A DNA stretch of 64,000 nucleotides from Acinetobacter corruptisaponis (GTDB taxonomy: Bacteria > Pseudomonadota > Gammaproteobacteria > Pseudomonadales > Moraxellaceae), in contig NZ_CP125669.1 of NCBI RefSeq assembly GCF_030053775.1, positions 1,669,962 to 1,733,961 of the forward strand, read 5' to 3'. Within the stretch, counting starts at the first letter, position 1; the number at the start of each line of letters is the position of its first letter. This document shows positions 30,396-37,611 of this stretch, in pieces. Below the pieces are notes generated by a model. That model saw only the letters and a list, made by a program, of their open reading frames with translations. It was not told the DNA's origin and searched no databases. The translations under genes were made by a program, and so were the position numbers.

Positions 30396-30755
30396 ATGGC
30401 TAAAATTTCATTAGAAAGCTTAACAAATATTGATGGTTTCGTTGCAGCAGCGTTGGTAGATACAGAAAGCGGTTTGGCGCTGGCAACTCAAGGCGGGGGC
30501 GCACTTGATTTAGAATTGGCGGCTGCGGGTAATACTGAAGTTATTCGAGCTAAACGCCGTGTTGCTAACTCTCTGAAACTTAATGATGATATTGAAGATA
30601 TTCTCATCACCCTTGGTAAGGCATATCACTTGATCCGCCCTCTGGAAAGCAATGGCAACCTGTTCCTCTATCTAGTATTGGACCGCAGTAAATCTAATCT
30701 GGCAATGGCTCGACATGAGTTAAAAACATTTGAAAAAGAGTTAGACTTTGCTTAA
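30396..30755 (+). CDS. roadblock/LC7-like protein (first copy)
   Basis: The 119-residue protein has the compact alpha-beta layout of roadblock/LC7 proteins: [26 protein letters not shown] near the N-terminus and [15 protein letters not shown] then [25 protein letters not shown]. Roadblock proteins bind and regulate small Ras-like GTPases, as MglB does for MglA. It is the first gene of a four-gene cluster with a GTPase and a second roadblock gene. A long hairpin separates it from the next gene, which may make it the most abundant product. Confidence 0.75.
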   Translation: MAKISLESLTNIDGFVAAALVDTESGLALATQGGGALDLELAAAGNTEVIRAKRRVANSLKLNDDIEDILITLGKAYHLIRPLESNGNLFLYLVLDRSKSNLAMARHELKTFEKELDFA

Positions 30756-30790
30756 TTGGCAATTACACAATATTTAATATAATTAGACTT

Positions 30791-30845
30791 CTTGTATATA
30801 TCTTTATCTTCTTTATTTATAATAAGAAGATAAAGATAATACAAG
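30791..30845. repeat. long imperfect hairpin between roadblock gene and next gene
   Basis: Arms of about 22 bases (30791-30813 and 30824-30845, with ATCTTTATCTTCTT pairing with AAGAAGATAAAGAT) flank a 10-base loop. There is one small mismatch or bulge and no T-run. It may be an mRNA-stabilising or attenuating structure inside the operon. Confidence 0.6.
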
Positions 30846-30920
30846 CGGTCTATTATTAGTCTCTATTATAAAGACTAGTTTTGTGCAGTCCAATATTTTA
30901 TAAATTATTAAAGTGATACT

Positions 30921-31889
30921 ATGAATGGACATTGCATTAATATCGCGATTTCGGGTATAAGTTTAAAAGTTTCAGATGAATTAAAAATAGAACTTAGAAA
31001 AACAATACCTCATGAATTTGGCATTAACTGGATTAACATTGCCGATCCAAATATCGACTTACTACTAATAAATGAAAATTTTTTTGATACTGAAGGCATT
31101 CAACGTATTTTAGAAGAAAAACAACTTCCCTGCTTAAAGGTTTCCAAAGGGCAAGGAACTTGCAACATAGAAGAACACAATACACTTTACCTACCCTTTC
31201 AACAAACCGACGCCTTGAAAAACTGGATTCATCTTCGTCTTTTAAGTTATCTATCCAATCAACAATCGCAACACACCAAGATAGAGCCTGTTTCAGGACA
31301 TGATGCGGTCAATAAAAAGTTTTTAACAGACATGCTGAATCCAGAGAATGCCCGACTTCATCTTTTTGATGATCACGGCACCCTGGCAATTATTGACACA
31401 CGTAGCCAGATTGCCTGGCTGGAGCCAACACGAACCCAGACCCAAACCAACCACAGTTTTAATTATGAGTTTGCGACCACCTCAGACTTCACCAAGGTGT
31501 CCCGTAAAGTCGAATATAATTTACAGGACTGGTTATGGAACCTGTTTTGGCATTCACTTGAATTTCAGCGTTTAGCGCCAAACGAAAGTGAATACTATAA
31601 AATCGAATACTGGCCTCAACCAGCGCAAAGCAGCGATCGAAAAATTACACTGCATCTTTCAGCCTGCTTTATACAAGGAGCACAACTTTCCCAAGTCGCC
31701 ACACAATTAAAACTTCCCATTCAAACGGTTCAACAGTTTATTGCTGCCTGCATTGTTTCCAACAACGGCGGCATTATCACTGCATCAGAAAGCCATTATT
31801 TACAAACTGAAACTGCTGAACAACCAGCTGAACAGCAAGGTTTTCTGAATAAATTTTTCGGCAAAATCAGACGCCGCTTTGGGCTTTAA
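30921..31889 (+). CDS. unknown protein of the roadblock-GTPase cluster, possible winged helix
   Basis: I do not recognise this 322-residue protein as a named family. The N-terminal 115 residues alternate beta strands and helices (for example IDLLLINENFF) in a way that recalls a receiver-like or other Rossmann-type domain, without the full phosphorylation-site set. Residues about 230-290 include a helix-turn-helix-like segment, GAQLSQVATQLKLPIQTVQQFIAA, similar in layout to the winged helix of DUF742 proteins in conservons. The C-terminus is basic (FFGKIRRRFGL). It ends eight bases before the GTPase gene. DNA binding is an inference from these features only. Confidence 0.7.
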   Translation: MNGHCINIAISGISLKVSDELKIELRKTIPHEFGINWINIADPNIDLLLINENFFDTEGIQRILEEKQLPCLKVSKGQGTCNIEEHNTLYLPFQQTDALKNWIHLRLLSYLSNQQSQHTKIEPVSGHDAVNKKFLTDMLNPENARLHLFDDHGTLAIIDTRSQIAWLEPTRTQTQTNHSFNYEFATTSDFTKVSRKVEYNLQDWLWNLFWHSLEFQRLAPNESEYYKIEYWPQPAQSSDRKITLHLSACFIQGAQLSQVATQLKLPIQTVQQFIAACIVSNNGGIITASESHYLQTETAEQPAEQQGFLNKFFGKIRRRFGL

Positions 31890-31897
31890 GGAACAAT

Positions 31898-32440
31898 ATG
31901 ATTCTTCAACAATATAAAATTGTGTTTGCAGGAAGCATGGGTGCAGGTAAAACAGAAGCGATTAAGTCCCTTTCTGAAATTCCAGTCCTTGCCACCGAAG
32001 CACTCAATACAGATAGCCAGGCCCATAATAAGATGCAAACGACAGTTGGTATTGATTATGGTGAAATTACATTAGATGATGGGGTAAAGATTGGTTTATA
32101 TGGAACACCTGGGCAATCGCGCTTTGACTTTATCTGGCCTGTCATTTGTCAGGGTGCTTTAGGTGTTATTCTATTAGTCGACCATAACAGCAAGGTTCCC
32201 CTTGAAGAACTTGAGGGCTATCTTGACACGTTTAAGGACTATACCAAGAATATCTCTATTGGTATTACTCATGTCGATGAAAACAAGGAACATACCACCT
32301 CTATTTATCGGGAGTGGCTGATACAGAACGAGTATCAATATCCCCTGTTTTTTATTGATGCCCGTAAACAGGAGCATGTGTTGCTCATGATTGAATCACT
32401 CATTGCAGCACTAGAAGTCAATTTAAAAGCAACAAATTAA
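31898..32440 (+). CDS. small Ras-like GTPase (COG2229/CvnD-like)
   Basis: The 180-residue protein has a P-loop GSMGAGKT at residues 12-19, a TTVGIDYGEITLDDG switch segment, a G3-like GLYGTPGQSRFDF, and a weak G4 (ITHVDE in place of NKxD). This matches the small single-domain GTPases found in Streptomyces conservons (CvnD) and related to MglA. Such switches are controlled by roadblock partners; here one roadblock gene lies upstream and another 22 bases downstream. It is cytoplasmic, with no membrane segment. The changed G4 motif may lower guanine specificity. Confidence 0.85.
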   Translation: MILQQYKIVFAGSMGAGKTEAIKSLSEIPVLATEALNTDSQAHNKMQTTVGIDYGEITLDDGVKIGLYGTPGQSRFDFIWPVICQGALGVILLVDHNSKVPLEELEGYLDTFKDYTKNISIGITHVDENKEHTTSIYREWLIQNEYQYPLFFIDARKQEHVLLMIESLIAALEVNLKATN

Positions 32441-32462
32441 TCACTTTATAAAGAGAAGAATT

Positions 32463-32882
32463 ATGTTCAGTATTCCGAGTCAACAACGTACGGCGCCCAA
32501 AGAACTCATTCAAATGGCGAAAGCCCAGGCCAATGATATTTTAATGAACATTCGGGGTATTGATTACATCATGCTCTGTTCAACTGATGGATTTGAACTG
32601 GCTTCCGTTTATAAGAAGAATCCTTATAACAGTACCAAGCTTGCTGCTGTCAGCAGTTCCATTCTGGCAATGGTCAGTGCGTTCCTGAATGAAATCCAGT
32701 TGACTGGATGTCAAAGCATCACCCTCGATGCGGAGAATGGCAAGGCCATCCTGACCTCTATTCCTGCACCACATCATCCGATGGTCATGGTGACGCTGAG
32801 TAATAAGGATGTTCTACTCGGACAGTTGCTTTATAGTTTAAAACAGGCCAGTGCCGCGATTGTTGCCGCTGATCAAACATAA
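32463..32882 (+). CDS. roadblock/LC7 domain protein (second copy)
   Basis: The 139-residue protein shows a clear roadblock pattern: ILMNIRGIDYIMLCSTDGFELASVYKK, then AAVSSSILAMVSAFLNEIQLTGCQSITLDAENGKAILTSI and MVMVTLSNKDVLLGQLLYSLKQASAAI. It differs greatly from the first copy at 30396, so the two are unlikely to be recent duplicates and may form a heterodimer or act at different steps. A strong terminator follows. Likely role: a nucleotide-state regulator of the GTPase just upstream. Confidence 0.87.
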   Translation: MFSIPSQQRTAPKELIQMAKAQANDILMNIRGIDYIMLCSTDGFELASVYKKNPYNSTKLAAVSSSILAMVSAFLNEIQLTGCQSITLDAENGKAILTSIPAPHHPMVMVTLSNKDVLLGQLLYSLKQASAAIVAADQT

Positions 32883-32907
32883 TTCTTAGCATTAACCAGT
32901 TTACACA

Positions 32908-32940
32908 TCCGAAAAGCCGCCAACTTTTCGGATTCTTTTT
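32908..32940 (+). terminator. terminator after the roadblock-GTPase cluster
   Basis: TCCGAAAAG / CTTTTCGGA with a 7-base loop, followed by TTCTTTTT, lies 26 bases after the last roadblock gene. Confidence 0.9.
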
Positions 32941-32982
32941 ATATAAAGTGATCTATTTCACAGCCTAATACTCAAGGTACAC

Positions 32983-33540
32983 TCAATTGTATTGTGACAG
33001 ATTGGTAAATTTGGACCATATTCCATTTTGATCCACCTCAAACCCACACAAAAGCCGAACCATTGCCCCATCAATCATAAATAAAAACAGATCAATATCA
33101 GGTTTTAACAGGCTGATTTCCATACCTGACAACAACTCAAGAATTTCCCGCACCAGCCATTCCCGATATTCAAGCACTACCTGATAGGCTGTAGGATAAA
33201 GCTGTTCAATTTCAAAAATGGCCTTGAACAGAAGATGGTAAGGGCTATTGAGGTCTGCATGTAAAAGATAAATTTCCCTGAGTTTATCGGCTGCCGTGAG
33301 GTGTTGGCATGAATAAATAATTGCCCGCACCTCTTGTTTAAGCCGCTCTTTTTGCACGGTCATGCATATTTCTATAAATCGTTCTTTAGACTGAAAATTA
33401 TTATAAAACGTCATTTTGGCAATTTTGGTTTGCTGCAAAATAAAGTCGATGCCTGCCTTGTGAAATCCATAACGATCAAATAGCTGGATTGAAGTATGAA
33501 CCACCTGTAATGCTCTTGGAGAAATTTTTAAATTTGGCAT
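32983..33540 (-). CDS. TetR family regulator
   Basis: The protein of about 185 residues has an N-terminal TetR helix-turn-helix (SIQLFDRYGFHKAGIDFILQQTKIAKMTFYNNFQSKERFI, about residues 12-50) and a variable helical ligand-binding part. The start at 33540 (MPNLKISPRALQ) has GGATGG upstream; an ATG five codons earlier is possible. It stands alone, convergent to the roadblock cluster. Its target and ligand are unknown; no obvious palindromic operator is seen next to it. Confidence 0.87.
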   Translation of the reverse strand: MPNLKISPRALQVVHTSIQLFDRYGFHKAGIDFILQQTKIAKMTFYNNFQSKERFIEICMTVQKERLKQEVRAIIYSCQHLTAADKLREIYLLHADLNSPYHLLFKAIFEIEQLYPTAYQVVLEYREWLVREILELLSGMEISLLKPDIDLFLFMIDGAMVRLLCGFEVDQNGIWSKFTNLSQYN

Positions 33541-33788
33541 ATAGATACCATCCACTCATCTTTTTTGTTGTATTTAAATGAGATAAAAATGCCCTTACCC
33601 TATAACGAGTAAAAAAAGGCATGCAGCGACTCTGAAAGACTGCCCTGTCGCATCTCAAGTTTTATTGTTGATATGTTTTTTTAGTCGCAACGACCTAAGG
33701 CCTGAACACCCAAAGGCGATCAAACTATGCGAAAGACTAATCTGGAGGTATAAGAATAAAATACATAGCCAACTCCTAAAATTCGGAA

Positions 33789-33897
33789 TTCTGCCAATGC
33801 ATTCAAAATTATGGTGGCAGAACGAAAGAGGGTTGACGGACTGGTTCAACTCCAGCACACCCGAAGGTGTCCCACTCCCGTCCTACCGCTACGGGAG
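33789..33897 (+). ncRNA. candidate structured RNA with four successive hairpins (C4-like?)
   Basis: Four hairpins follow one another: TTCTGCCA / TGGCAGAA (33789-33822), GGGTTGA / TCAACTC (33830-33852, one wobble), ACACC-CGAA-GGTGT (33857-33870) and CTCCCGT / ACGGGAG (33875-33897). Such density is unlike coding DNA, and the 95-codon frame through it is not protein-like. Acinetobacter genomes are reported to carry multi-copy sRNAs related to the phage P1 C4 antisense RNA, and this may be one. That identity is from memory and unproven; the strand is a guess. The flanking DNA from 33541 to 34064 shows no gene. Confidence 0.4.
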
Positions 33898-34064
33898 GAG
33901 ACGAGAAGCTTACACACAAAACTATTCCTCAGAAGAAATAATCCTGATGTAGTTGAAACGGCCCGTCAAGACCGACTGACCATGTGGGTCAGCATGTACA
34001 GAATAATCTGTGAGTTTATGAGTGTCAATGTAGAGAAATGGCAAGTTATTAAATTTCTTAACTT

Positions 34065-34340
34065 TTAAATATAGTGGCGGATCAGCACATCCCCACGTTT
34101 TCCCTTGCGCACACCACCAAAATAACTTTCATCCAGCTTAATTTGTCCCTCAAGGACATCTATGGCATGTTGGGCAAGATGAGACATAATGAACTGACGT
34201 ATTTTTCTCTAAAACAAAGCAGCAGAATTAGGTTGAGTGCGGAGTAAATCGGCTGCTGTTCTAGCGGTTACTTCTGCTATAGAAAACTCAAGCAGTTTTC
34301 TTTGAGTTTTTTTACTTAATTTACATCTGTTTATCTTCAT
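34065..34340 (-). pseudogene. IS1595-family transposase fragment, nonsense mutated
   Basis: Read from the ATG at 34338-34340 the frame begins MKINRCKLSKKTQRKLLEF and has AEVTARTAADLL. An in-frame TAG at 34209-34211 follows, where related transposases have Tyr. After it come RKIRQ, then LDESYFGG and RKGKRG, the hallmark start of the IS1595-type DDE catalytic domain with its first Asp. The frame then ends in DVLIRHYI and a stop, lacking the other catalytic residues. It is therefore both truncated and interrupted, and inactive. Confidence 0.8.
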
Positions 34341-34378
34341 AAAAGTAGATTATCACTGTTCTAATCCACTACAGCCCC
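34065..34378 (-). mobile_element. remnant of an IS1595/IS1016-type insertion sequence
   Basis: One IS end is recognisable: CTAATCCACTACAGCCCC (34361-34378) reads on the minus strand as GGGGCTGTAGTGGATTAG, a GGGGCTGTA-type terminal repeat. The transposase start follows inside it. The other end is missing, so only about 310 bases of the element remain. Confidence 0.65.
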
Positions 34379-34597
34379 TTAATTTTTATATGTTATTTTT
34401 CAATTTTCTTTTTTGAAAAAAGAATCATCTATTCTTATCTATCAATATGTTCATATCTTACCCAGCTTTCACACTATGGCTTTAGACTAAAGAAATAAAC
34501 AATTGTTTTTTAAACATCAGATGAATGGTAAGAATTTTAAATGATTTAGCAACATTTTTTCATTATTATATTTTTTGAACAAAAATACACCATAAAA

Positions 34598-34613
34598 TGT
34601 TCGTTAATGAACA
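34598..34613. promoter_or_regulatory. palindrome upstream of the sphingomyelinase gene
   Basis: TGTTC-GTTAAT-GAACA is a palindrome 60 bases before the gene start, with related half-sites GAACA at 34577 and TGTTCATGAA near 34640. It could be a regulator binding site controlling this secreted hydrolase. The remaining gap (34379-34672) is AT-rich without a gene. Confidence 0.4.
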
Positions 34614-34672
34614 CAACCAACAAAGTGTAGTTATTTTTTGTTCATGAATCTTTAAGCACTATGGAGAGAGCA

Positions 34673-36013
34673 ATGAAGCTGAATAGCTTAAAACTAGGCG
34701 CAGGGGTCGCGTTACTGTTAAGTGGTTTTGCAAGTCAAAATACACTGGCAGATTCCTATGTATTTGTAACCAATACAACACCACAAACTGTGTCAATACA
34801 GGTGAACCATACAGGTAGCCAAATTTTGCAGCAGGGAAACCAATGGGCTCAAGAAGCAACGCAAATCGCACCTTATGAAACCAAACGTGTATTACGCCTA
34901 AACCGTTATTCTGGAATTAAATCTGGACAGACCTATAATTTTGATACTGTGGTCACTAGCGGCAACTCACAGGTTATATTGAAGCAAACCATGACTGGAA
35001 CATGGACTGGTAGCAATATCAAGCACGGTATTCAAACGTCCACAGCCACTTCACCCTGGTATTCTGACCGTAATGTGTATCGCCTCAATACAACTTATGG
35101 TGGGTTGTCAGCACAGGCTGCTGTAAAAGCAGAATACACAGGTGGATATGATGATTTCCATTACACCATTCACCAGAACACAGTTCAAGAACCTGTATCA
35201 AGCAGTGCAGATGAATTAAAGGTGCTCACTTATAATGTGTATGCCCTACCCATGGTTGCAAGCAAGATTAGTGAGCGGTTGGCTGAACTTCCAAACCATG
35301 TAAAAGGCTATGATGTGATTATGATGCAGGAAGCATTTGCATCATCACGCACAGGCATGTTGAATCAACTCGCTCAGCAATATCCATATCAAACCCATAT
35401 TCCAGTTGGTTCTGGCTACAACTTATTTGACAGTGGCTTAGTGATTGTGAGCCGTTACCCAATTGTGAAAACAGCACAGTTAATTTATCCAGATTGCACG
35501 GGAACAGACTGCTTTGCTGACAAGGGGGTACTGTATGCTGAGATTATCAAGAATGGTAAAGCCTATCATGTGACTTCAACCCATACTGCTTCGTTTGACA
35601 CAACTGAGGCGCGTGCTTTACGTCAGGTACAATTTCAGCAAATTCGCCAGTTAGTAGATCAACAGAATGTTCCAAATTTTGATGCGGTACTGATGGGTGG
35701 TGATTTTAATGTGAATAAATTCCTATGGCCGCAAGATTATCAGGATATGCTGACAAACTTAAATGCAACCGCACCCGTTAGCACAGGCTACACTGCGTCA
35801 ACTTTTGACCCTCGTGTAAACAAACTGGCTGGAGCAGCAGGTTCGGGCGGAACAACTGTTGAATATCTGGATTATATTGTTTCTTCAAATACACACCGCC
35901 AACCTCTCCAATCCCGTAATGATGTTCGTATTTTGCGTTCTACGGCTGACCCACTCTTTATGACCTGGGATTTATCTGATCATTTTCCAGTAATGGGTCA
36001 ATTTAACTACTAA
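34673..36013 (+). CDS. secreted sphingomyelin phosphodiesterase (neutral SMase type)
   Basis: The enzyme would hydrolyse sphingomyelin to ceramide and phosphocholine outside the cell. The start at 34673 has GGAG (34663-34666) six bases upstream. A signal peptide covers about residues 1-26 (ending NTLA). Residues 27-175 form a beta-rich N-terminal region; the rest is an endonuclease/exonuclease/phosphatase domain. Its motifs are LTYNVYALP, IMMQEAF (metal-binding Glu), TSTHTAS, GGDFNVN, VEYLDYIVSS and LSDHFPV (catalytic Asp-His). Length is 446 residues. The next gene encodes a LifO-like membrane-anchored chaperone, so type II secretion is likely. Confidence 0.85.
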   Translation: MKLNSLKLGAGVALLLSGFASQNTLADSYVFVTNTTPQTVSIQVNHTGSQILQQGNQWAQEATQIAPYETKRVLRLNRYSGIKSGQTYNFDTVVTSGNSQVILKQTMTGTWTGSNIKHGIQTSTATSPWYSDRNVYRLNTTYGGLSAQAAVKAEYTGGYDDFHYTIHQNTVQEPVSSSADELKVLTYNVYALPMVASKISERLAELPNHVKGYDVIMMQEAFASSRTGMLNQLAQQYPYQTHIPVGSGYNLFDSGLVIVSRYPIVKTAQLIYPDCTGTDCFADKGVLYAEIIKNGKAYHVTSTHTASFDTTEARALRQVQFQQIRQLVDQQNVPNFDAVLMGGDFNVNKFLWPQDYQDMLTNLNATAPVSTGYTASTFDPRVNKLAGAAGSGGTTVEYLDYIVSSNTHRQPLQSRNDVRILRSTADPLFMTWDLSDHFPVMGQFNY

Positions 36014-36033
36014 CTTCATAAGTAGACTAAGAT

Positions 36034-36963
36034 ATGAACAAAAGACTAGTGTTGACAATCATGGTTGTTTTGGTGGTCTTGGTCGGTTTTGTAGTTTGGA
36101 AGAGCACCAGCTCTTCCGCTGCAATCCAGCAGACCAAAACAACCACCCAATCAAATGATCCATCTACAGGCTTTAGCGATACCAAAATGCAAAATAAGAA
36201 CAAGGAGGAAATTTTACAAGAGTCTCTTTCCAGGCAATTACAATCGCTACAAAAACAGCCTGGCAATATTACTCAATTCCTAAATGATTTTAATACGAAT
36301 TGTCATGTTCAGGATTGTAATGCCGCTTTAGCGAAAGCATTAGCCAATTACCCTGATCAAGCATTTGCGCATTTGGTTGAAAACCTATTAAAACGCATGC
36401 CGCAATATGAACAACAAATGCAGAGTACAGTATTATCCACATCCTTATCGCCTAAACAGCGTTTCGATGCACTATGGAAATTAAGAGAACAGACTTTAGG
36501 GACAGCAGAAACGATGCTCGGTTTCGGACAAGAGCGAAATTATGCAGACTATCGTTTCGCCTATAATGATTTGTCCCAAAATCAAAATCTCAGCGCAGAA
36601 CAACGTCTAAAAGCTTTTGAGTCACTGCAACGTCAGTATCCTGATGCAGTAAAGCAAGAAAATAACATTGGGCTTTACGAACAGGCAATTCAATTACTTA
36701 ATCATAGCTCAAGTAATCCTACTGAAATTGCGAGCTTGAAACAAAAACTACAACAGCAGTATTTAACTGAGCAAGAACAACAAGATATTCAACGTCGTGA
36801 TCAACGTGAAGTACAACAGCAGCAACAAGTTATTCAGTATCAACAGGCTGTTAAACAGTTGCAGCAAGAAATGGAACCCCTCAAATCTCAAATCTCGGAA
36901 ACTGAATGGCAAAAGCAGTACCAACAACGTTTGGAAAAACTGCGTTTAGATATGTTTTCTTAA
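36034..36963 (+). CDS. LifO-like periplasmic steric chaperone for the sphingomyelinase
   Basis: The 309-residue protein has a single N-terminal membrane helix (about residues 5-22, VLTIMVVLVVLVGFVVW) and a long helical periplasmic part. The middle section, LREQTLGTAETMLGFGQERNYADYRF followed by LSAEQRLKAFESLQRQYPD, aligns by eye with lipase foldases such as P. aeruginosa Lif (ARIF...F..EE.YNQF..., LSAEEK..AIDRLRASLP). The typical RxxFDYxLSxxGE motif is not evident. The C-terminus is coiled and Gln-rich. It starts 20 bases after the sphingomyelinase stop. I infer a dedicated foldase for that enzyme; no lipase gene is nearby. Confidence 0.7.
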   Translation: MNKRLVLTIMVVLVVLVGFVVWKSTSSSAAIQQTKTTTQSNDPSTGFSDTKMQNKNKEEILQESLSRQLQSLQKQPGNITQFLNDFNTNCHVQDCNAALAKALANYPDQAFAHLVENLLKRMPQYEQQMQSTVLSTSLSPKQRFDALWKLREQTLGTAETMLGFGQERNYADYRFAYNDLSQNQNLSAEQRLKAFESLQRQYPDAVKQENNIGLYEQAIQLLNHSSSNPTEIASLKQKLQQQYLTEQEQQDIQRRDQREVQQQQQVIQYQQAVKQLQQEMEPLKSQISETEWQKQYQQRLEKLRLDMFS

Positions 36964-37113
36964 ATAATTGAGCCATCCACATATAGATGGTTCAAATCTT
37001 GAATAACCAATATGATATTGGTCAATCTGCATAGTTTTTCGTCATTCTTTCCAAATGAATGTTAAGATCAATCCCTAGATCTAAATACAAAAAGATTGAT
37101 AGGAATCAAAGGA

Positions 37114-37581
37114 ATGAACTACCCGCAATATCAACACGACTTAAATACGGCACTGGAATCGGAAATACTGGGTGAGCTTATTTTTCTAAATGCGGCCAAA
37201 CATGCCCGTTCAGCAGAACAACAGCAAAAGTGGCAAACCCTGGCACAACTGGAAACCCAGACTTTGCAACGGTTACAGGATTTTCTGAAACAACAGGGGC
37301 AAACTGCCTCCATTCGTTTTCATCTTAAACTGCAAGCCAAGGCATCGGGTATTGCAATGGCGAAACTTCCCTGGAAACTTGCCATGCATCTACTTAAACA
37401 GGGCACAAAACCCTTTATGGCAACGTTCGAACGGATGAATCAGCACGCCGATGCAAATACTCAGGATTTCCTCAAATATCTGCTCGCACATGAACAGGCT
37501 TTGGCTGAATTTGCAATGCAGGAATTAAAAGGCAATTCAACAGACTCATTAGAAGCTGTATTCAAGTTATTAAAAAGCTAG
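37114..37581 (+). CDS. unrecognised helical protein, possibly ferritin-like
   Basis: I do not recognise this 155-residue protein. It is entirely helical, starting MNYPQYQHDLNTALESEILGE. Repeated E and H residues in helices (ALESEILGELIFLNAAKHA, LLAHEQALAEFAMQEL) recall a ferritin-like or rubrerythrin-type four-helix bundle, but no full diiron motif can be demonstrated. The ATG at 37114 has AAAGGA directly before it and AGGA nine bases upstream. It has no membrane segment. Its stop codon lies within a terminator, and the convergent atuF gene follows. Confidence 0.7.
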   Translation: MNYPQYQHDLNTALESEILGELIFLNAAKHARSAEQQQKWQTLAQLETQTLQRLQDFLKQQGQTASIRFHLKLQAKASGIAMAKLPWKLAMHLLKQGTKPFMATFERMNQHADANTQDFLKYLLAHEQALAEFAMQELKGNSTDSLEAVFKLLKS

Positions 37582-37600
37582 GTATCAACCTAGCTTTTTA
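37572..37600. terminator. bidirectional terminator
   Basis: AAAAAGCTAGG / CCTAGCTTTTT with a 6-base loop; the stem includes the stop codon of the upstream gene. It can also terminate the convergent atuEF transcript. Confidence 0.88.
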
Positions 37601-37611
37601 ATTTATACGCT

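Noticed and set aside
33665..33952. 95-codon open frame on the plus strand (and a 67-codon one opposite)
   Set aside because: They cross four strong hairpins, lack ribosome binding sites and do not resemble proteins; a structured RNA explains the region better.
36027..36266. 79-codon frame opposite the LifO-like gene
   Set aside because: It is antisense to the N-terminal membrane segment of a well supported gene and has no ribosome binding site.
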